64,000 nt of DNA from Caballeronia concitans (GTDB lineage: Bacteria; Pseudomonadota; Gammaproteobacteria; Burkholderiales; Burkholderiaceae), in assembly GCF_001544615.1 (NCBI RefSeq), contig NZ_FCNV02000015.1, positions 40,108 to 104,107 on the forward strand, given 5' to 3'. Positions 8,315-18,087 of the stretch are shown here, piece after piece. The first letter of the stretch is position 1. Every line of letters starts with the position of its first letter. A model generated the notes under the pieces. It searched no databases and was not told the DNA's origin. It saw nothing but the letters and a program-made list of their open reading frames with translations. Made by a program: the position numbers and the translations under genes.

Positions 8315-10726
8315 TCACTGGCCCTTGAACAGATTCATGATGTCCTGCTTTTCCTGCTCGCCGACATCCGGCGTCGGCGCGGTCACGCCCGACACGCCGC
8401 CTTCCTGCGGCGGCGCCTGACTCACGCCGATCGTCGCGACGAAGCCGTGGCCCGGCGTCATGTCGTCGTAGTAAAGCTCGCCGCCGAGCGGTTTGATGTC
8501 GGGCGGCATCATCGGCTTGTATTCGGGCACGCCTTGCAGCGCGCGGCTCATGTACTCCATCCAGACGGGCAGCGCGAGACCGCCGCCGGTTTCGCGGTCG
8601 CCGAGGCTGCGCGGATTGTCGTAGCCGATCCACGCAATCGCCACGAGCGAACGCTGATAGCCTGCGAACCAGGCGTCGCGGGAATCGTTCGTCGTGCCGG
8701 TCTTGCCGGCGAGGTCGCCGCGCTTCAGCTGATTCGTCTTCGCGGCCGTGCCGTGCTGCGCGACGCTCTGCAGCAGGCTGTTCATCACGAACGCATTGCG
8801 CGGCGTGATAGCGAGCGGCGCGCTTTCCTGCGCGACGAGCGGCTGCGGATGCGACACCACGGCGCCGCGCGGATCGGTGATATCGGCGATCAGATACGGA
8901 TTCACGCGATAGCCGCCGTTTGCGAACACCGCGTAGCCCGCCGCCATTTGCAGCGGCGTGACGAGACCCGCGCCGAGCGCCATCGGCAGATAGGCGGGAT
9001 GACGGTCCGCATCGAACCCGAAACGCGTGATGTACTGCTGTGCGTACTTGGTGCCGATGGTGTTCAGAATGCGGATCGACACCATGTTCTTCGACTTCTG
9101 CAGCGCGGTGCGCATGGTCATCGGGCCGTCGAAGCCGCCGCCGTAGTTCTTCGGTTCCCACGCCTGCCCGCCGGTTTCGGCTGCGCTGAAGAAGAGCGGT
9201 CCGTCGTTGATGATCGTGGCCGGCGACAAGCCCTTTTCGAGCGACGCCGAATAGATGAACGGCTTGAAGCTCGAACCCGGCTGACGCCACGCCTGCGTGA
9301 CGTGATTGAACTTGTTCTTGTTGAAGTCGAACCCGCCGACGAGCGCGCGGATCGCACCGTCCTGCGGCACGATCGAAATGAGCGCGCCCTCGACTTGCGG
9401 CAGTTGCGTGATGGTCCAGTCGCCGTCGTCGTTCTTGGCGAGGCGCACGATCGCGCCGGGACGAATGCGCTGGTTCGGCTGCGCGCGCGCCGACAGCGCG
9501 TTCGCGACGAAACGCAAGTCGCTGCCGCTGATCGTGGCCACGTTCCCGTCGATGAAGCTCGCCTTCACTTCCTTCGGGCTCGCCGACGTGACCACCGCCG
9601 CGACGATCTCGCCGTTATCGGGATGCTCGGCGAGCGCGTCGTCGATGGCCTGCTCGCGGTCGTCCGGGTCCTTGGGCAGGTCGATGAAACCCTCCGGCCC
9701 GCGATAGCCGTGACGCCGTTCGTAGTCCATCAGCCCTTTGCGCAGCGCGTGATAGGCGGTGTCCTGATCGGCGGAATCGATCGTCGTCACGACGTTCAGG
9801 CCGCGCGTGTACGCTTCCTCGCGATATTGCGCGTACATCATCTGCCGCACCATTTCCGCGACGTACTCCGCGTGGACGCTGAACTCGCGCCCTTGTCCCT
9901 TCACGATGAGCGGCTGCTTCACCGCCTGCTCGTACTCTTCCTGCGTGATGAAGTTCAGCTCGCGCATGCGCTGAAGAATGTACTCCTGCCGAACCTTCGC
10001 GCGTTTCGGATTCACGACCGGGTTATACGCCGACGGCGCTTTCGGCAGACCGGCGAGCATCGCGGCTTCCGCGAGCGAAATGTCCTTCAGGTCCTTGCCG
10101 AAATACACGCGCGCCGCGCTCGCGAAACCGTACGCGCGCTGCCCGAGATAGATCTGATTCATGTACACCTCGAGAATCTGATCTTTCGTCAGCGCGCGTT
10201 CGATCTTGTACGCGAGCAGCATCTCGTAAATCTTGCGCGTGTAGGTCTTTTCGCTCGACAAAAAGAAATTGCGCGCGACCTGCATGGTGATCGTGCTCGC
10301 GCCCTGCGATGCGTGGCCGTTCGACAGCGCGACGGATCCCGCCCGCACGATGCCCATCACATCGACGCCGCCGTGGTCATAGAAACGCGCGTCCTCGATG
10401 GCGAGCACCGCTTTCTTCAGGCGATCCGGCACGTCCTGAATGCGCACGACGCTGCGCCGTTCCTCGCCGAATTCGCCGATCAGCACGTGATCCGCCGTGT
10501 AGATGCGCAGCGGCACCTTCGGGCGATAGTCGGTCAACGCATCGAGCGATGGCAGGTTCGGCATCGCGACGACGAGCGCGTAGCCGAGCACCAGTCCGGC
10601 ACAGACGAAGAGCGCGAACACGCTGACGAGAAAACCTAAAAGCAGCCGCGAAAACCACGAGCGCCGAGGCTTTTTCGGGCCTTCGGGCGGCGTGGCAGGC
10701 GGATTGGTCGAAGAAGAAGATTGCAT
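8315..10726 (-). CDS. mrcA: Penicillin-binding protein 1A (bifunctional glycosyltransferase/transpeptidase)
   Basis: An 803-residue class A PBP that polymerises and crosslinks peptidoglycan. One membrane helix (about residues 27-54) is followed by a GT51 glycosyltransferase domain with catalytic Glu111 in AIEDARFYDHGG and the second motif around residues 140-152. The transpeptidase domain has the serine motif SSFK at 485-488, SKN at 545-547 and KTGT at 675-678. An OB-like insert (about 315-440) is typical of PBP1A. It is divergently transcribed from pilM, the same arrangement as ponA/mrcA-pilMNOPQ in many proteobacteria. Confidence 0.96.
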   Translation of the reverse strand: MQSSSSTNPPATPPEGPKKPRRSWFSRLLLGFLVSVFALFVCAGLVLGYALVVAMPNLPSLDALTDYRPKVPLRIYTADHVLIGEFGEERRSVVRIQDVPDRLKKAVLAIEDARFYDHGGVDVMGIVRAGSVALSNGHASQGASTITMQVARNFFLSSEKTYTRKIYEMLLAYKIERALTKDQILEVYMNQIYLGQRAYGFASAARVYFGKDLKDISLAEAAMLAGLPKAPSAYNPVVNPKRAKVRQEYILQRMRELNFITQEEYEQAVKQPLIVKGQGREFSVHAEYVAEMVRQMMYAQYREEAYTRGLNVVTTIDSADQDTAYHALRKGLMDYERRHGYRGPEGFIDLPKDPDDREQAIDDALAEHPDNGEIVAAVVTSASPKEVKASFIDGNVATISGSDLRFVANALSARAQPNQRIRPGAIVRLAKNDDGDWTITQLPQVEGALISIVPQDGAIRALVGGFDFNKNKFNHVTQAWRQPGSSFKPFIYSASLEKGLSPATIINDGPLFFSAAETGGQAWEPKNYGGGFDGPMTMRTALQKSKNMVSIRILNTIGTKYAQQYITRFGFDADRHPAYLPMALGAGLVTPLQMAAGYAVFANGGYRVNPYLIADITDPRGAVVSHPQPLVAQESAPLAITPRNAFVMNSLLQSVAQHGTAAKTNQLKRGDLAGKTGTTNDSRDAWFAGYQRSLVAIAWIGYDNPRSLGDRETGGGLALPVWMEYMSRALQGVPEYKPMMPPDIKPLGGELYYDDMTPGHGFVATIGVSQAPPQEGGVSGVTAPTPDVGEQEKQDIMNLFKGQ

Positions 10727-10977
10727 AGCACCACCAAAAACAGTCCCGGGATTATAGCCGTCCGGGTTTCAGGAATTTCCTAGGCACTGGGCCTCCGGTC
10801 CGGTGCGTCGCGCGTCGTTTTCCACACCATCAAGATACGCGCGATGCCCCGCGAAAACATCGTGTCATCGCTCGCGTTAGCCATTCGGCCGAATGTTCGC
10901 CGTGCGCCGCCGTCACGACAATTCCTCCATCGAAAAGCGCGCGAACGGTTCGGCGCGCGAGTGAACGAGGAGCGGTC
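10727..10977. promoter_or_regulatory. Divergent promoter region between mrcA and pilM
   Basis: 251 non-coding bases separate the two start codons. For mrcA a minus-strand -10 hexamer TATAAT is seen (ATTATA at 10751-10756), with a poor -35 about 17 bases upstream. For pilM the ribosome-binding site GAGGAG (10967-10972) is clear, but I cannot place its promoter. A short palindrome TTCGGCCGAA lies in the middle. Confidence 0.45.
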
Positions 10978-11979
10978 ATGGCAAAGGAAAACACGTTGCG
11001 CGGCAAGGTACTGACGGCCACGCGGCGATTCGCGGCGGGCATTGACGTGAGCGAGGACGCGGTGCGGCTCGCGGTGCTCAGCCGGCGGCTGAAACGGGAT
11101 TCGACGGTGTGCGTCGAGCATCTGGATGCGGTGCCGATTGCGGCGGGCGCGGTCGTAGGCGGCGATTTCGTCGATCGCGCGGCCGTCGTCGCCGCGTTGC
11201 GCGAAGCGGTCGGCCGCATGCCGCAAGACGGCGCGTGGCGCGCGCTGCGCTGCTCGATGGGCCTGCCCGCATCGGCAACGCTCACCACGCGCGTCCCGCT
11301 CGCGCGGCTGATGGATGCGCGCCACGCGGACATGAGCGCAATCGGCGGCGATCCGTGCGGCTTGCTCGAACCGGCAGTGCTCGCCGAGGCGGAGCGCGTT
11401 TCGGGCATGGAGCGCGGCGCGCTCGCGGTGGACTGGTCCGTCGAGACTCGCGAGGACGGCCAGACGCACGTGGCGATCGCCGCGACGGCGCGGCGGCATG
11501 TGGAGGCGCGCGTCGAGTCGGCGGCGGCGGCGGGTATCGCGCTCTGTGCGATCGACGGTGAACCGGCCGCGGCGTTGCGCGCGATGCGTCATTCGGGCCG
11601 CGTCGAGCTTGGTCCCGACGCGCGTTATCTCGTCTGCTGGCTCGAAGGCGCGGGGCTGCACGGGTGGATCGTCAATGCGGGCGACGTCGAAAGCGAGGGG
11701 CGTTATCCCGCGCCGGAGTACGCGAGCGTCGCGGAGGCGTTGCGCGATCTGGCGGGCGAGACCTTGCCGGTCGATTGCGCCTACGTCGGCGGCCAGACGC
11801 AGTTGCTGGCGAACGCGGGCTTGCCGCTGCCCGCGCTGGCGAAGATGTTCGGCTGTCCCGCGCTGCCGTTCGAATCGGCGCCGTATTGCAACGGCGCATC
11901 CGACATCGACGCCGCGCTGAAACACTCGCCGCTGTTCGCCACCGCGTTCGGGCTTGCGTTGCGCGAGGTGCTGCAATGA
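10978..11979 (+). CDS. pilM: Type IV pilus/secretin-system inner-membrane platform protein PilM
   Basis: A 333-residue cytoplasmic actin-like ATPase-fold protein. It starts with the family segment FAAGIDVSEDAVRLAVLSRR (about residues 20-40, the phosphate-1 strand pair), and the C-terminal half has CAYVGGQTQLL and FGLALRE typical of PilM. PilM binds the N-terminus of PilN and links the PilNOP complex to cytoplasmic ATPases. The stop codon overlaps the pilN start (ATGA). It is shorter and more divergent than Pseudomonas PilM (354 residues), like other Burkholderia versions. Confidence 0.85.
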   Translation: MAKENTLRGKVLTATRRFAAGIDVSEDAVRLAVLSRRLKRDSTVCVEHLDAVPIAAGAVVGGDFVDRAAVVAALREAVGRMPQDGAWRALRCSMGLPASATLTTRVPLARLMDARHADMSAIGGDPCGLLEPAVLAEAERVSGMERGALAVDWSVETREDGQTHVAIAATARRHVEARVESAAAAGIALCAIDGEPAAALRAMRHSGRVELGPDARYLVCWLEGAGLHGWIVNAGDVESEGRYPAPEYASVAEALRDLAGETLPVDCAYVGGQTQLLANAGLPLPALAKMFGCPALPFESAPYCNGASDIDAALKHSPLFATAFGLALREVLQ

Positions 11980-12665
11980 CCGGCGCGGCCATCGCCGACG
12001 GATTCAACCTACTGCCTCACCGTTCGCAGAAGCGCCGCGCATTGCGACGACAGCGCCTCGCGATACTCGCCGCCGCGAGTCTTGCGGGATGCGCGGCTGT
12101 CGGCGGCGTCGTCGGCTGGGACGCGTTCGCGCGGATGCGTCTCGATGACCGGCGCATCGCGCTCGAAGCGACGTTGCGCACATCGAGCGCGGCGATCGAC
12201 GAGCACGCGCGGCTTCTTCATGCCGAGGCCGAGCGACGCCGCGCGCGTGAGGCCGCGCAACCGCTCGTCGCGCCGCGCGACCGCTTTCTCGCGCTGCTGG
12301 ACGTGCTCGCCGATGCGCCGCCCCGCACGGAAGTCGTCTTGCAGCGGGTTTCGCAGCGTGCCGATGAAGTCGAGCTTTCCGCGCTCGCGCCCGATTCGCA
12401 GACGGCGTCGCGCTGGCTCAAGCGTCTGGAGGACTTGCGCGGCGTGCAGTCGGTGGAGGTCGTCGAGATGAAGCGGCACTTGGAAGTCTCGCCGTCCGCT
12501 AAACGCGATGCGGCGGCGCCGTCCATCGACCGATACGAATTCACCGCGCTCGTGCGTTACGGGGCGGGCGAGCGCGAGACGGCTGTTGTGCCGGCGAAGG
12601 TGTCGGCGAACGGCAAGACGCGCGACAGCCAAACGACTTCCGCAACGAAAGGGAACACGCAATGA
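11976..12665 (+). CDS. pilN: Type IV pilus alignment protein PilN
   Basis: A 229-residue bitopic inner-membrane protein. The N-terminal cytoplasmic segment contains FNLLPHR (residues 10-16), matching the PilM-binding INLLP motif of PilN. One membrane helix (about 28-48), a coiled-coil-like segment (50-90) and a periplasmic ferredoxin-like domain follow. It overlaps pilM by 4 bases and pilO by 4 bases, so the cluster is translationally coupled. Role by family: forms the PilN-PilO heterodimer aligning the secretin with the inner-membrane motor. Confidence 0.85.
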   Translation: MTGAAIADGFNLLPHRSQKRRALRRQRLAILAAASLAGCAAVGGVVGWDAFARMRLDDRRIALEATLRTSSAAIDEHARLLHAEAERRRAREAAQPLVAPRDRFLALLDVLADAPPRTEVVLQRVSQRADEVELSALAPDSQTASRWLKRLEDLRGVQSVEVVEMKRHLEVSPSAKRDAAAPSIDRYEFTALVRYGAGERETAVVPAKVSANGKTRDSQTTSATKGNTQ

Positions 12666-13543
12666 ACACCATCACGATGACTTTGCCCGCGCGTTCGCGT
12701 TCGCCCGCGCGTATTCGCCAGTCGATTCTCCGGCCGCTCCACGAGTGGTCGGCGCGACGCACCGCGCTGACGGCGCTCGTGCTGTTCGCGGCCGTCTTCG
12801 CGCTCGGCCTGCAAGCCTGGCTCGCTTCGGGCCTGAGTCAGCGCGATGCCGCCCAAAACGCGCTCGCCGCGACCCAGCGCAAGGCCGCCGATGCGCACAC
12901 GATCGTCGTGCAATTGCCGGAACTGCGGGCGCGCGTCGCGGCCGGAAGCCTGACGCCCGTGACGTGGACCGCCGCCGATGCGCTTCACGCCGTGGCCGCG
13001 CTCGCCGCGCAAAGCGGACTGCGCGTGACGGAAATCGAGCCGCAATCGGCCAAAGGCGGCACGCGGCCAGCGACGCAGCCCGCGTCCGAGCGCGCGCTCA
13101 CGCTTCGCGCGGAAGGCGCATTTCCCGAGATCCGCCGCTTCCTCGAAGCGCTCGCCGGCCTGCCGCGTCTGGTCGTGCCGGAAGCCGTGCAGATCAAGCG
13201 TCAGCCCGGCGCGTTGACGATCGACGCGACCCTGCGCATCCACGAAACGCTGCCCGCCGTTGCGCTGGCCGCGCCCGCGCGCACGGACGCGTTCGTCGTC
13301 GATCCGTTCGGCACGGACGGCGCAAGCGGCCTGGCGCGCGACGCGGGCATGCTGCTCGTCGGCACCATGGTCGAACGCCGTCGCGCGATGGCGCTCGTGC
13401 AGAGCGCGAAGGACATCGAACATTACGAACCGGGGCAGAAGATCGGCGACGAGCGGCTGCAAAGCGTCCAGCCGCGCGTGATACAGCTCGCGAGCGCCGA
13501 TGGCGCATCGCGCACGCTAACGTTCGCGGAGGATCGCAAGTGA
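12662..13543 (+). CDS. pilO: PilO-type alignment protein with a C-terminal PilP/GspC-like domain (apparent PilO-PilP fusion)
   Basis: A 293-residue bitopic inner-membrane protein. Residues 36-56 form a membrane helix, 58-90 a coiled coil, and 95-195 the PilO-like ferredoxin domain. Residues about 205-293 are extra. They begin with a linker containing DPFGTDG and then read LLVGTMVERRRAMALVQ, a pattern of short beta strands like the secretin-contacting domain of PilP and the homology region of GspC. No separate pilP lies between this gene and pilQ, where it is usually found. A normal PilP is a lipoprotein; here the domain has no lipobox and is tethered to PilO. The fusion reading is inference from sequence pattern and gene order. 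Confidence 0.75.
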   Translation: MNTITMTLPARSRSPARIRQSILRPLHEWSARRTALTALVLFAAVFALGLQAWLASGLSQRDAAQNALAATQRKAADAHTIVVQLPELRARVAAGSLTPVTWTAADALHAVAALAAQSGLRVTEIEPQSAKGGTRPATQPASERALTLRAEGAFPEIRRFLEALAGLPRLVVPEAVQIKRQPGALTIDATLRIHETLPAVALAAPARTDAFVVDPFGTDGASGLARDAGMLLVGTMVERRRAMALVQSAKDIEHYEPGQKIGDERLQSVQPRVIQLASADGASRTLTFAEDRK

Positions 13544-15048
13544 GCAAGGTGCTTCGCATCATCCGGACGATGAGCGTGGCGGCGATCATCGTCGCGCGCG
13601 CGGCAATGGCGGCCGAAACCGACGATGCACCGGTCGCGCCGTTTCCGCCGCTGCCCGCATCGCTCGATACGCTCCCGACCGATCAATTCGCGATCGATAC
13701 GACCGTGCCGCCGGTATCGCCGACGCCGTCCGCATCACAAACGGCAAGCGCGGAGAAGCCCGCGCCGGACACCGCCGAGCCGCTCGAAGGTCCGCCCGTG
13801 CCGCTGCCGGAACTCGAACGCCTGAGCGGTTCGAAGAACGACGACGGCAAGCCCATCACCCTCGACCTGAAAAACGCCGACCTGAGCGCCGCGTTGCAAG
13901 CGTTCGCGCGCTTCACCGGCCTCAACATCATCGCGAGCGAAAAGGTGCGCGGGCAGGTGTCGATCAACCTCGTCGCCGTGCCGTGGCGGCGCGCGTTCGA
14001 TACGCTCCTCGAAGTCAACGGCCTCGCGATGGAGCAGCACGGCAACGTGATCTGGGTCGCGCCGCTCGCCGAACTCGCCGCGCGCGAAAAGCTGCGCTAC
14101 GAGGCGCACGCCCGTGCGGCGGACCTCGAACCGCTCGCGAGCCGCACGTTCACGCTGCGCTATCCGCGCGCAGAGGATGTGCGCAAGCTGCTGACGGGTT
14201 CCGGCACCCAGCGCGTGCTGTCCAAGCGCGGCTCCGCCATGGCCGATGCGCGCACCAATCTGCTCTTCGTCACCGATCTCGATGCACGCGTGCGGCAGAT
14301 CGCGGATCTGATCGCATCCATCGACAAGCCGACGCCGCAGGTGATGATCGAGGCGCGGATCGTCGAGGGCGAGACCGGGCTGTCGCGCAATCTCGGCGTG
14401 AAGCTGGGCGTCGCGCCGACGGGCGATTCGGCGCGCGGCGTCGCGGGCGGCAAGGACGGCGTGGTATACGATCTCTCGGCGCGTCCGCTCAACGGCTTCG
14501 ACGCCGCGACCGCCGGACTCACGCTGTTCGCCGCGCAAGCCACGCGGCTGCTCGATATCGAACTCAGCGCGCTCGAAGCCGAAGGGCGGGGACAGATCGT
14601 TTCGCGGCCGCGCGTCGTGACGGCGGATCGCGCGAAGGCGGTCGTCGAGCAGGGCACCGAGCTGCCGTATCAGGCGAAGGTCGGCAATGGCGTGTCGGGC
14701 GTGCAGTTTCGGCGCGCTGCGCTCAAACTGGAGGTCGAGCCGCAAATCACGCCGCACGGGCACGTCATTCTCGATCTGGACGTGGCGAAAGACAGCGTCG
14801 GTGAGCAGACGGCGGCGGGGCCGGCCATCAACACGAAGCATGTGCAGACGCGCGTGGAAGTGGAGGACGGCGGGACGGTGGCGATCGGCGGTATCTATTC
14901 AGAGGACGAACATGTCGATGTCACCGGCGTGCCGGGCCTCTCGAAGCTGCCGCTGATCGGCTGGCTCTTTCGTCACGATGCGCGGCGCAAGTCGCACAGC
15001 GAGCTGGTCATCCTGATCACGCCGCATGTGGTGGCAGCAAAGGGATGA
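13540..15048 (+). CDS. pilQ: Outer-membrane secretin PilQ/HofQ type
   Basis: A 502-residue secretin. The start is GTG at 13540, overlapping the pilO stop, with GGAGGA at 13528-13533; a signal peptide ends near RAAMAAE. A proline-rich linker (30-95) precedes an STN/N0 domain (about 105-175, [20 protein letters not shown]), an N1 domain (about 185-265), and the secretin core (about 265-500) with [14 protein letters not shown] near the end. The N-terminal AMIN domains that bind peptidoglycan in the large Pseudomonas or Neisseria PilQ (over 700 residues) are missing, so it resembles HofQ/ComE secretins used for DNA uptake. No pilotin is nearby. Confidence 0.88.
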   Translation: MSKVLRIIRTMSVAAIIVARAAMAAETDDAPVAPFPPLPASLDTLPTDQFAIDTTVPPVSPTPSASQTASAEKPAPDTAEPLEGPPVPLPELERLSGSKNDDGKPITLDLKNADLSAALQAFARFTGLNIIASEKVRGQVSINLVAVPWRRAFDTLLEVNGLAMEQHGNVIWVAPLAELAAREKLRYEAHARAADLEPLASRTFTLRYPRAEDVRKLLTGSGTQRVLSKRGSAMADARTNLLFVTDLDARVRQIADLIASIDKPTPQVMIEARIVEGETGLSRNLGVKLGVAPTGDSARGVAGGKDGVVYDLSARPLNGFDAATAGLTLFAAQATRLLDIELSALEAEGRGQIVSRPRVVTADRAKAVVEQGTELPYQAKVGNGVSGVQFRRAALKLEVEPQITPHGHVILDLDVAKDSVGEQTAAGPAINTKHVQTRVEVEDGGTVAIGGIYSEDEHVDVTGVPGLSKLPLIGWLFRHDARRKSHSELVILITPHVVAAKG

Positions 15049-15131
15049 GGCCGCCCGCGCGACTCGACAAAGCGGGCAGTTTGCCCTTAAGCTGCCGCAC
15101 GAACAAATTGCATATTGTCAAAGGATCAAGG

Positions 15132-15683
15132 TTGCAGGAAGGGCACGCGAACGCGAACATCTTTTTCGTCGGACTCATGGGGGCGGGTAAAACCACCGTG
15201 GGCCGCGCGGTTGCGCGCCGCTTGCAGCGCTCGTTCATCGATTCCGATCTGGAGATCGAAGCGCGCACCGGCGCGCGCATCCCCGTGATCTGGGAGCTGG
15301 AAGGCGAGGCGGGTTTCCGGCAGCGCGAGGCCAATGTCATCGACGAGCTGTCGCAGAAGAGCGGCATCGTGCTCGCGACGGGCGGCGGCGCGGTGCTGCG
15401 ATCCGATAATCGCGAACATCTGAAGAATCGCGGCATCGTCATTTATCTGCGCGCGAATCCTCACGATCTCTGGCAGCGCACGCGCCGCGACAAGAACCGG
15501 CCGCTGCTGCAAACGGAAGATCCGCGCGGCAAGCTCGAAGCGCTGTTTCAGACGCGCGATCCGCTCTATCACGAGTGCGCGCATTTCGTCGTCGAGACCG
15601 GGCGGCCGACCGTCAACGCGCTCGTCAACATGGTCCTGATGCAACTGGAGGTGGCCGGCGTCGTCAAGTCGGCTGAGTCATAA
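15132..15683 (+). CDS. aroK: Shikimate kinase AroK
   Basis: A 183-residue P-loop kinase phosphorylating shikimate at O3. Walker [10 protein letters not shown] is at residues 14-22, the shikimate-binding [11 protein letters not shown] follows, then the Gly-rich GGGAVL and the lid with RDKNRPLL. The start is read as TTG at 15132: AAAGGA (15120-15125) sits 6 bases upstream, and homologues begin about ten residues before the first strand. An in-frame ATG at 15045 overlapping the pilQ stop would add 29 residues with no family counterpart. aroB follows with a one-base overlap. Confidence 0.93.
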   Translation: MQEGHANANIFFVGLMGAGKTTVGRAVARRLQRSFIDSDLEIEARTGARIPVIWELEGEAGFRQREANVIDELSQKSGIVLATGGGAVLRSDNREHLKNRGIVIYLRANPHDLWQRTRRDKNRPLLQTEDPRGKLEALFQTRDPLYHECAHFVVETGRPTVNALVNMVLMQLEVAGVVKSAES

Positions 15684-16780
15684 TGTCCGCCATGATTACC
15701 CCAACGATCACCGTCAACGTCGAACTGGGCGAGCGCGCCTATCCCATTCATATCGGTGCGGGGCTGATCGGCCGCACGGAGCTTTTTGCGCCGCATATCA
15801 AGGGCGCGTCGGTGGCCATCGTCACCAATTCCACGGTCGATCCGCTCTATGGCGACGCACTCCGCGCCGCGCTCGAACCGCTCGGCAAGAAAGTGACGAC
15901 CGTCGTGCTGCCGGACGGCGAAGCGCACAAGAACTGGGAAACGCTCAACACCATCTTCGATGCGTTGCTCACCGATCGCGCCGATCGCAAGACGACGCTG
16001 ATCGCGCTGGGCGGCGGCGTCGTCGGCGACATGACCGGCTTCGCGGCCGCGTGCTACATGCGCGGCGTGCCGTTCATCCAGGTGCCGACCACGCTGCTCG
16101 CGCAAGTGGATTCGTCGGTCGGCGGCAAGACGGGCATCAATCATCCGCTCGGCAAGAACATGATCGGCGCGTTCTATCAGCCGCAGGCCGTCATCGCGGA
16201 TATCGGCGCGCTGCACACGCTGCCCGAGCGCGAACTGGCGGCGGGCATCGCGGAAGTCATCAAGACAGGCGCAATTGCCGATGCCGAATTCTTCGACTGG
16301 ATCGAAGCGAACATCGGCGCGCTCAATTCCCGCGACGAAAGCGCGCTCGCGCATGCGGTCAAGCGTTCGTGCGAGATCAAGGCGTCGGTCGTGGCGTCGG
16401 ACGAACGGGAAGGCGGGCAGCGCGCCATCCTCAATTTCGGTCACACGTTCGGTCACGCGATCGAAGCCGGACTCGGCTACGGCGAATGGCTGCACGGCGA
16501 AGCGGTCGGTTGCGGCATGGTCATGGCGGCGGATCTTTCCGTGCGCCTCGGCAAGCTCGACGACGCCGCGCGCCGGCGGCTCGTGCGCGTGATCGAGGCG
16601 GCGAAGCTGCCGGTCGTCGGCCCGAAGCTGGGCGACGATCGCTACGTCGACCTGATGAAAGTCGACAAGAAAGCCGAAGCCGGCGAGATCAAATTCATTC
16701 TGCTGACCCGCTTCGGCGCGACCGAAATAACGAGTGCGCCGGATCAGGCGGTGCGCGCGACGCTCGCAGCCAGCGTCTGA
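15683..16780 (+). CDS. aroB: 3-dehydroquinate synthase AroB
   Basis: A 365-residue NAD- and Zn-dependent enzyme forming 3-dehydroquinate from DAHP in the shikimate pathway. The NAD-binding motif [13 protein letters not shown] (about residues 110-122), [19 protein letters not shown], and metal ligands in [11 protein letters not shown] and GEWLHGEAV are all present. The first ATG overlaps the aroK stop codon; a second in-frame ATG at 15692 is possible. The aroK-aroB pair downstream of a pil cluster is a conserved proteobacterial arrangement. Confidence 0.96.
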   Translation: MSAMITPTITVNVELGERAYPIHIGAGLIGRTELFAPHIKGASVAIVTNSTVDPLYGDALRAALEPLGKKVTTVVLPDGEAHKNWETLNTIFDALLTDRADRKTTLIALGGGVVGDMTGFAAACYMRGVPFIQVPTTLLAQVDSSVGGKTGINHPLGKNMIGAFYQPQAVIADIGALHTLPERELAAGIAEVIKTGAIADAEFFDWIEANIGALNSRDESALAHAVKRSCEIKASVVASDEREGGQRAILNFGHTFGHAIEAGLGYGEWLHGEAVGCGMVMAADLSVRLGKLDDAARRRLVRVIEAAKLPVVGPKLGDDRYVDLMKVDKKAEAGEIKFILLTRFGATEITSAPDQAVRATLAASV

Positions 16781-16827
16781 CCGATCAATCACGCAGCAGC
16801 CGGAACCACGACGATGCGGAGCAGCCG

Positions 16828-18042
16828 GTGAGCGAAACAGAAGCCGAATTCGGAGCGCCGTCGCAACTGGCGCTCGAAGCCCATCTTGCGCCGTATGCGG
16901 CGCGTTCTTCGACATCGCGCGGTCGCCGGTATGCGGAAGCGCCGCCTGCCGCGCGCACGGAGTTCCAGCGCGACCGCGACCGCATCGTGCATTCGACGGC
17001 TTTTCGCCGGCTCGAATACAAGACGCAGGTCTTCGTCAATCACGAAGGCGACCTCTTTCGCACGCGTCTCACGCATAGCCTCGAAGTCGCGCAGATCGCC
17101 CGTTCGGTCGCGCGCAATCTGCGGCTCAATGAAGACCTGGTCGAAGCGATATCGCTCGCGCACGATCTCGGCCATACGCCTTTCGGCCACGCCGGGCAGG
17201 ATGCGCTGCACGAATGCATGCGCGATCACGGCGGCTTCGAACACAATCTGCAGAGCCTCGCCGTCGTTGATCAGCTCGAAGAGCATTACGGCGCGTTCGA
17301 CGGCCTCAATCTGTGCTTCGAAACGCGTGAAGGCATTCTCAAACATTGCTCGCGCGAAAATGCGCGCAAGCTCGGCGACCTCGGCGAGCGTTTTCTCACC
17401 GGCAAGCAGCCGTCGCTCGAAGCACAGATCGCGAACGTCGCGGATGAAATCGCGTATAACAATCACGATGTCGACGACGGCCTTCGCTCGGGCCTGCTCA
17501 CGCTCGACCAGCTCTCCGAAGTCAGTCTGTGGCACACGCACTTCGACGCGGCGCGCGCGGAGTTTCCGGACATCGAAGGGCGCAGGCTCATTCACGAGAC
17601 CATCCGCCGCATCATCAACACGCTGATCGTCGATCTGATCGAGACGACGAGCCGCAATCTCGCGCGCGTCGCGCCCGCTTCCATCGACGACGTGCGCAAT
17701 GCGCCGACGCTCGTCGCGCATAGCGATGAAGTCGCCGCGCAAGCCGCCGCGCTCAAGCGCTTTCTCTTCAAGAACCTCTACCGCCATTACCGCGTCATGC
17801 GCATGGCCAACAAGGCGAAGCGCGTCGTGACCGGTCTCTTCGACGCCTTCACCGACGACCCGCGCCTGTTGCCGCCGGCTTATCAGGCGCGTCTCGCCGT
17901 GGCGGAGGTATCGGCGAACGACGCCGCCGCGCCCGGCCATGACAGCACGCAGGCGCGGCTCATCGCGCATTACATCGCGGGAATGACGGACCGTTACGCA
18001 CTGAAGGAATACCAACGTCTGTTTGTCATCGACAACAACTAG
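16828..18042 (+). CDS. dgt: dGTPase-like HD-domain triphosphohydrolase
   Basis: A 404-residue HD-superfamily protein of the deoxyguanosinetriphosphate triphosphohydrolase-like group. The metal motif is intact: His83 in [10 protein letters not shown], His112-Asp113 in [12 protein letters not shown], and a later Asp in the helix [16 protein letters not shown]. The start is GTG at 16828 with GGAG 6 bases upstream (16818-16821). It converts dNTPs to nucleosides plus tripolyphosphate; whether it prefers dGTP cannot be told from sequence. It follows aroB by 47 bases, and the ugp operon begins 45 bases after it with no terminator between. Confidence 0.92.
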   Translation: MSETEAEFGAPSQLALEAHLAPYAARSSTSRGRRYAEAPPAARTEFQRDRDRIVHSTAFRRLEYKTQVFVNHEGDLFRTRLTHSLEVAQIARSVARNLRLNEDLVEAISLAHDLGHTPFGHAGQDALHECMRDHGGFEHNLQSLAVVDQLEEHYGAFDGLNLCFETREGILKHCSRENARKLGDLGERFLTGKQPSLEAQIANVADEIAYNNHDVDDGLRSGLLTLDQLSEVSLWHTHFDAARAEFPDIEGRRLIHETIRRIINTLIVDLIETTSRNLARVAPASIDDVRNAPTLVAHSDEVAAQAAALKRFLFKNLYRHYRVMRMANKAKRVVTGLFDAFTDDPRLLPPAYQARLAVAEVSANDAAAPGHDSTQARLIAHYIAGMTDRYALKEYQRLFVIDNN

Positions 18043-18087
18043 GATCGCGCTTTTCCACGCGCGAATCCGCAATAAGGAGACTCATCG

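Noticed and set aside
12508-13539. The open frame extending pilQ upstream by 344 codons
   Set aside because: This part is out of frame with pilN and pilO, reads as Arg-rich noise, and a GTG with GGAGGA and a signal peptide lies at 13540.
18043-18087. Pho box upstream of ugpB
   Set aside because: The gap after dgt is only 45 bases and no pair of CTGTCAT-like repeats is present in it.
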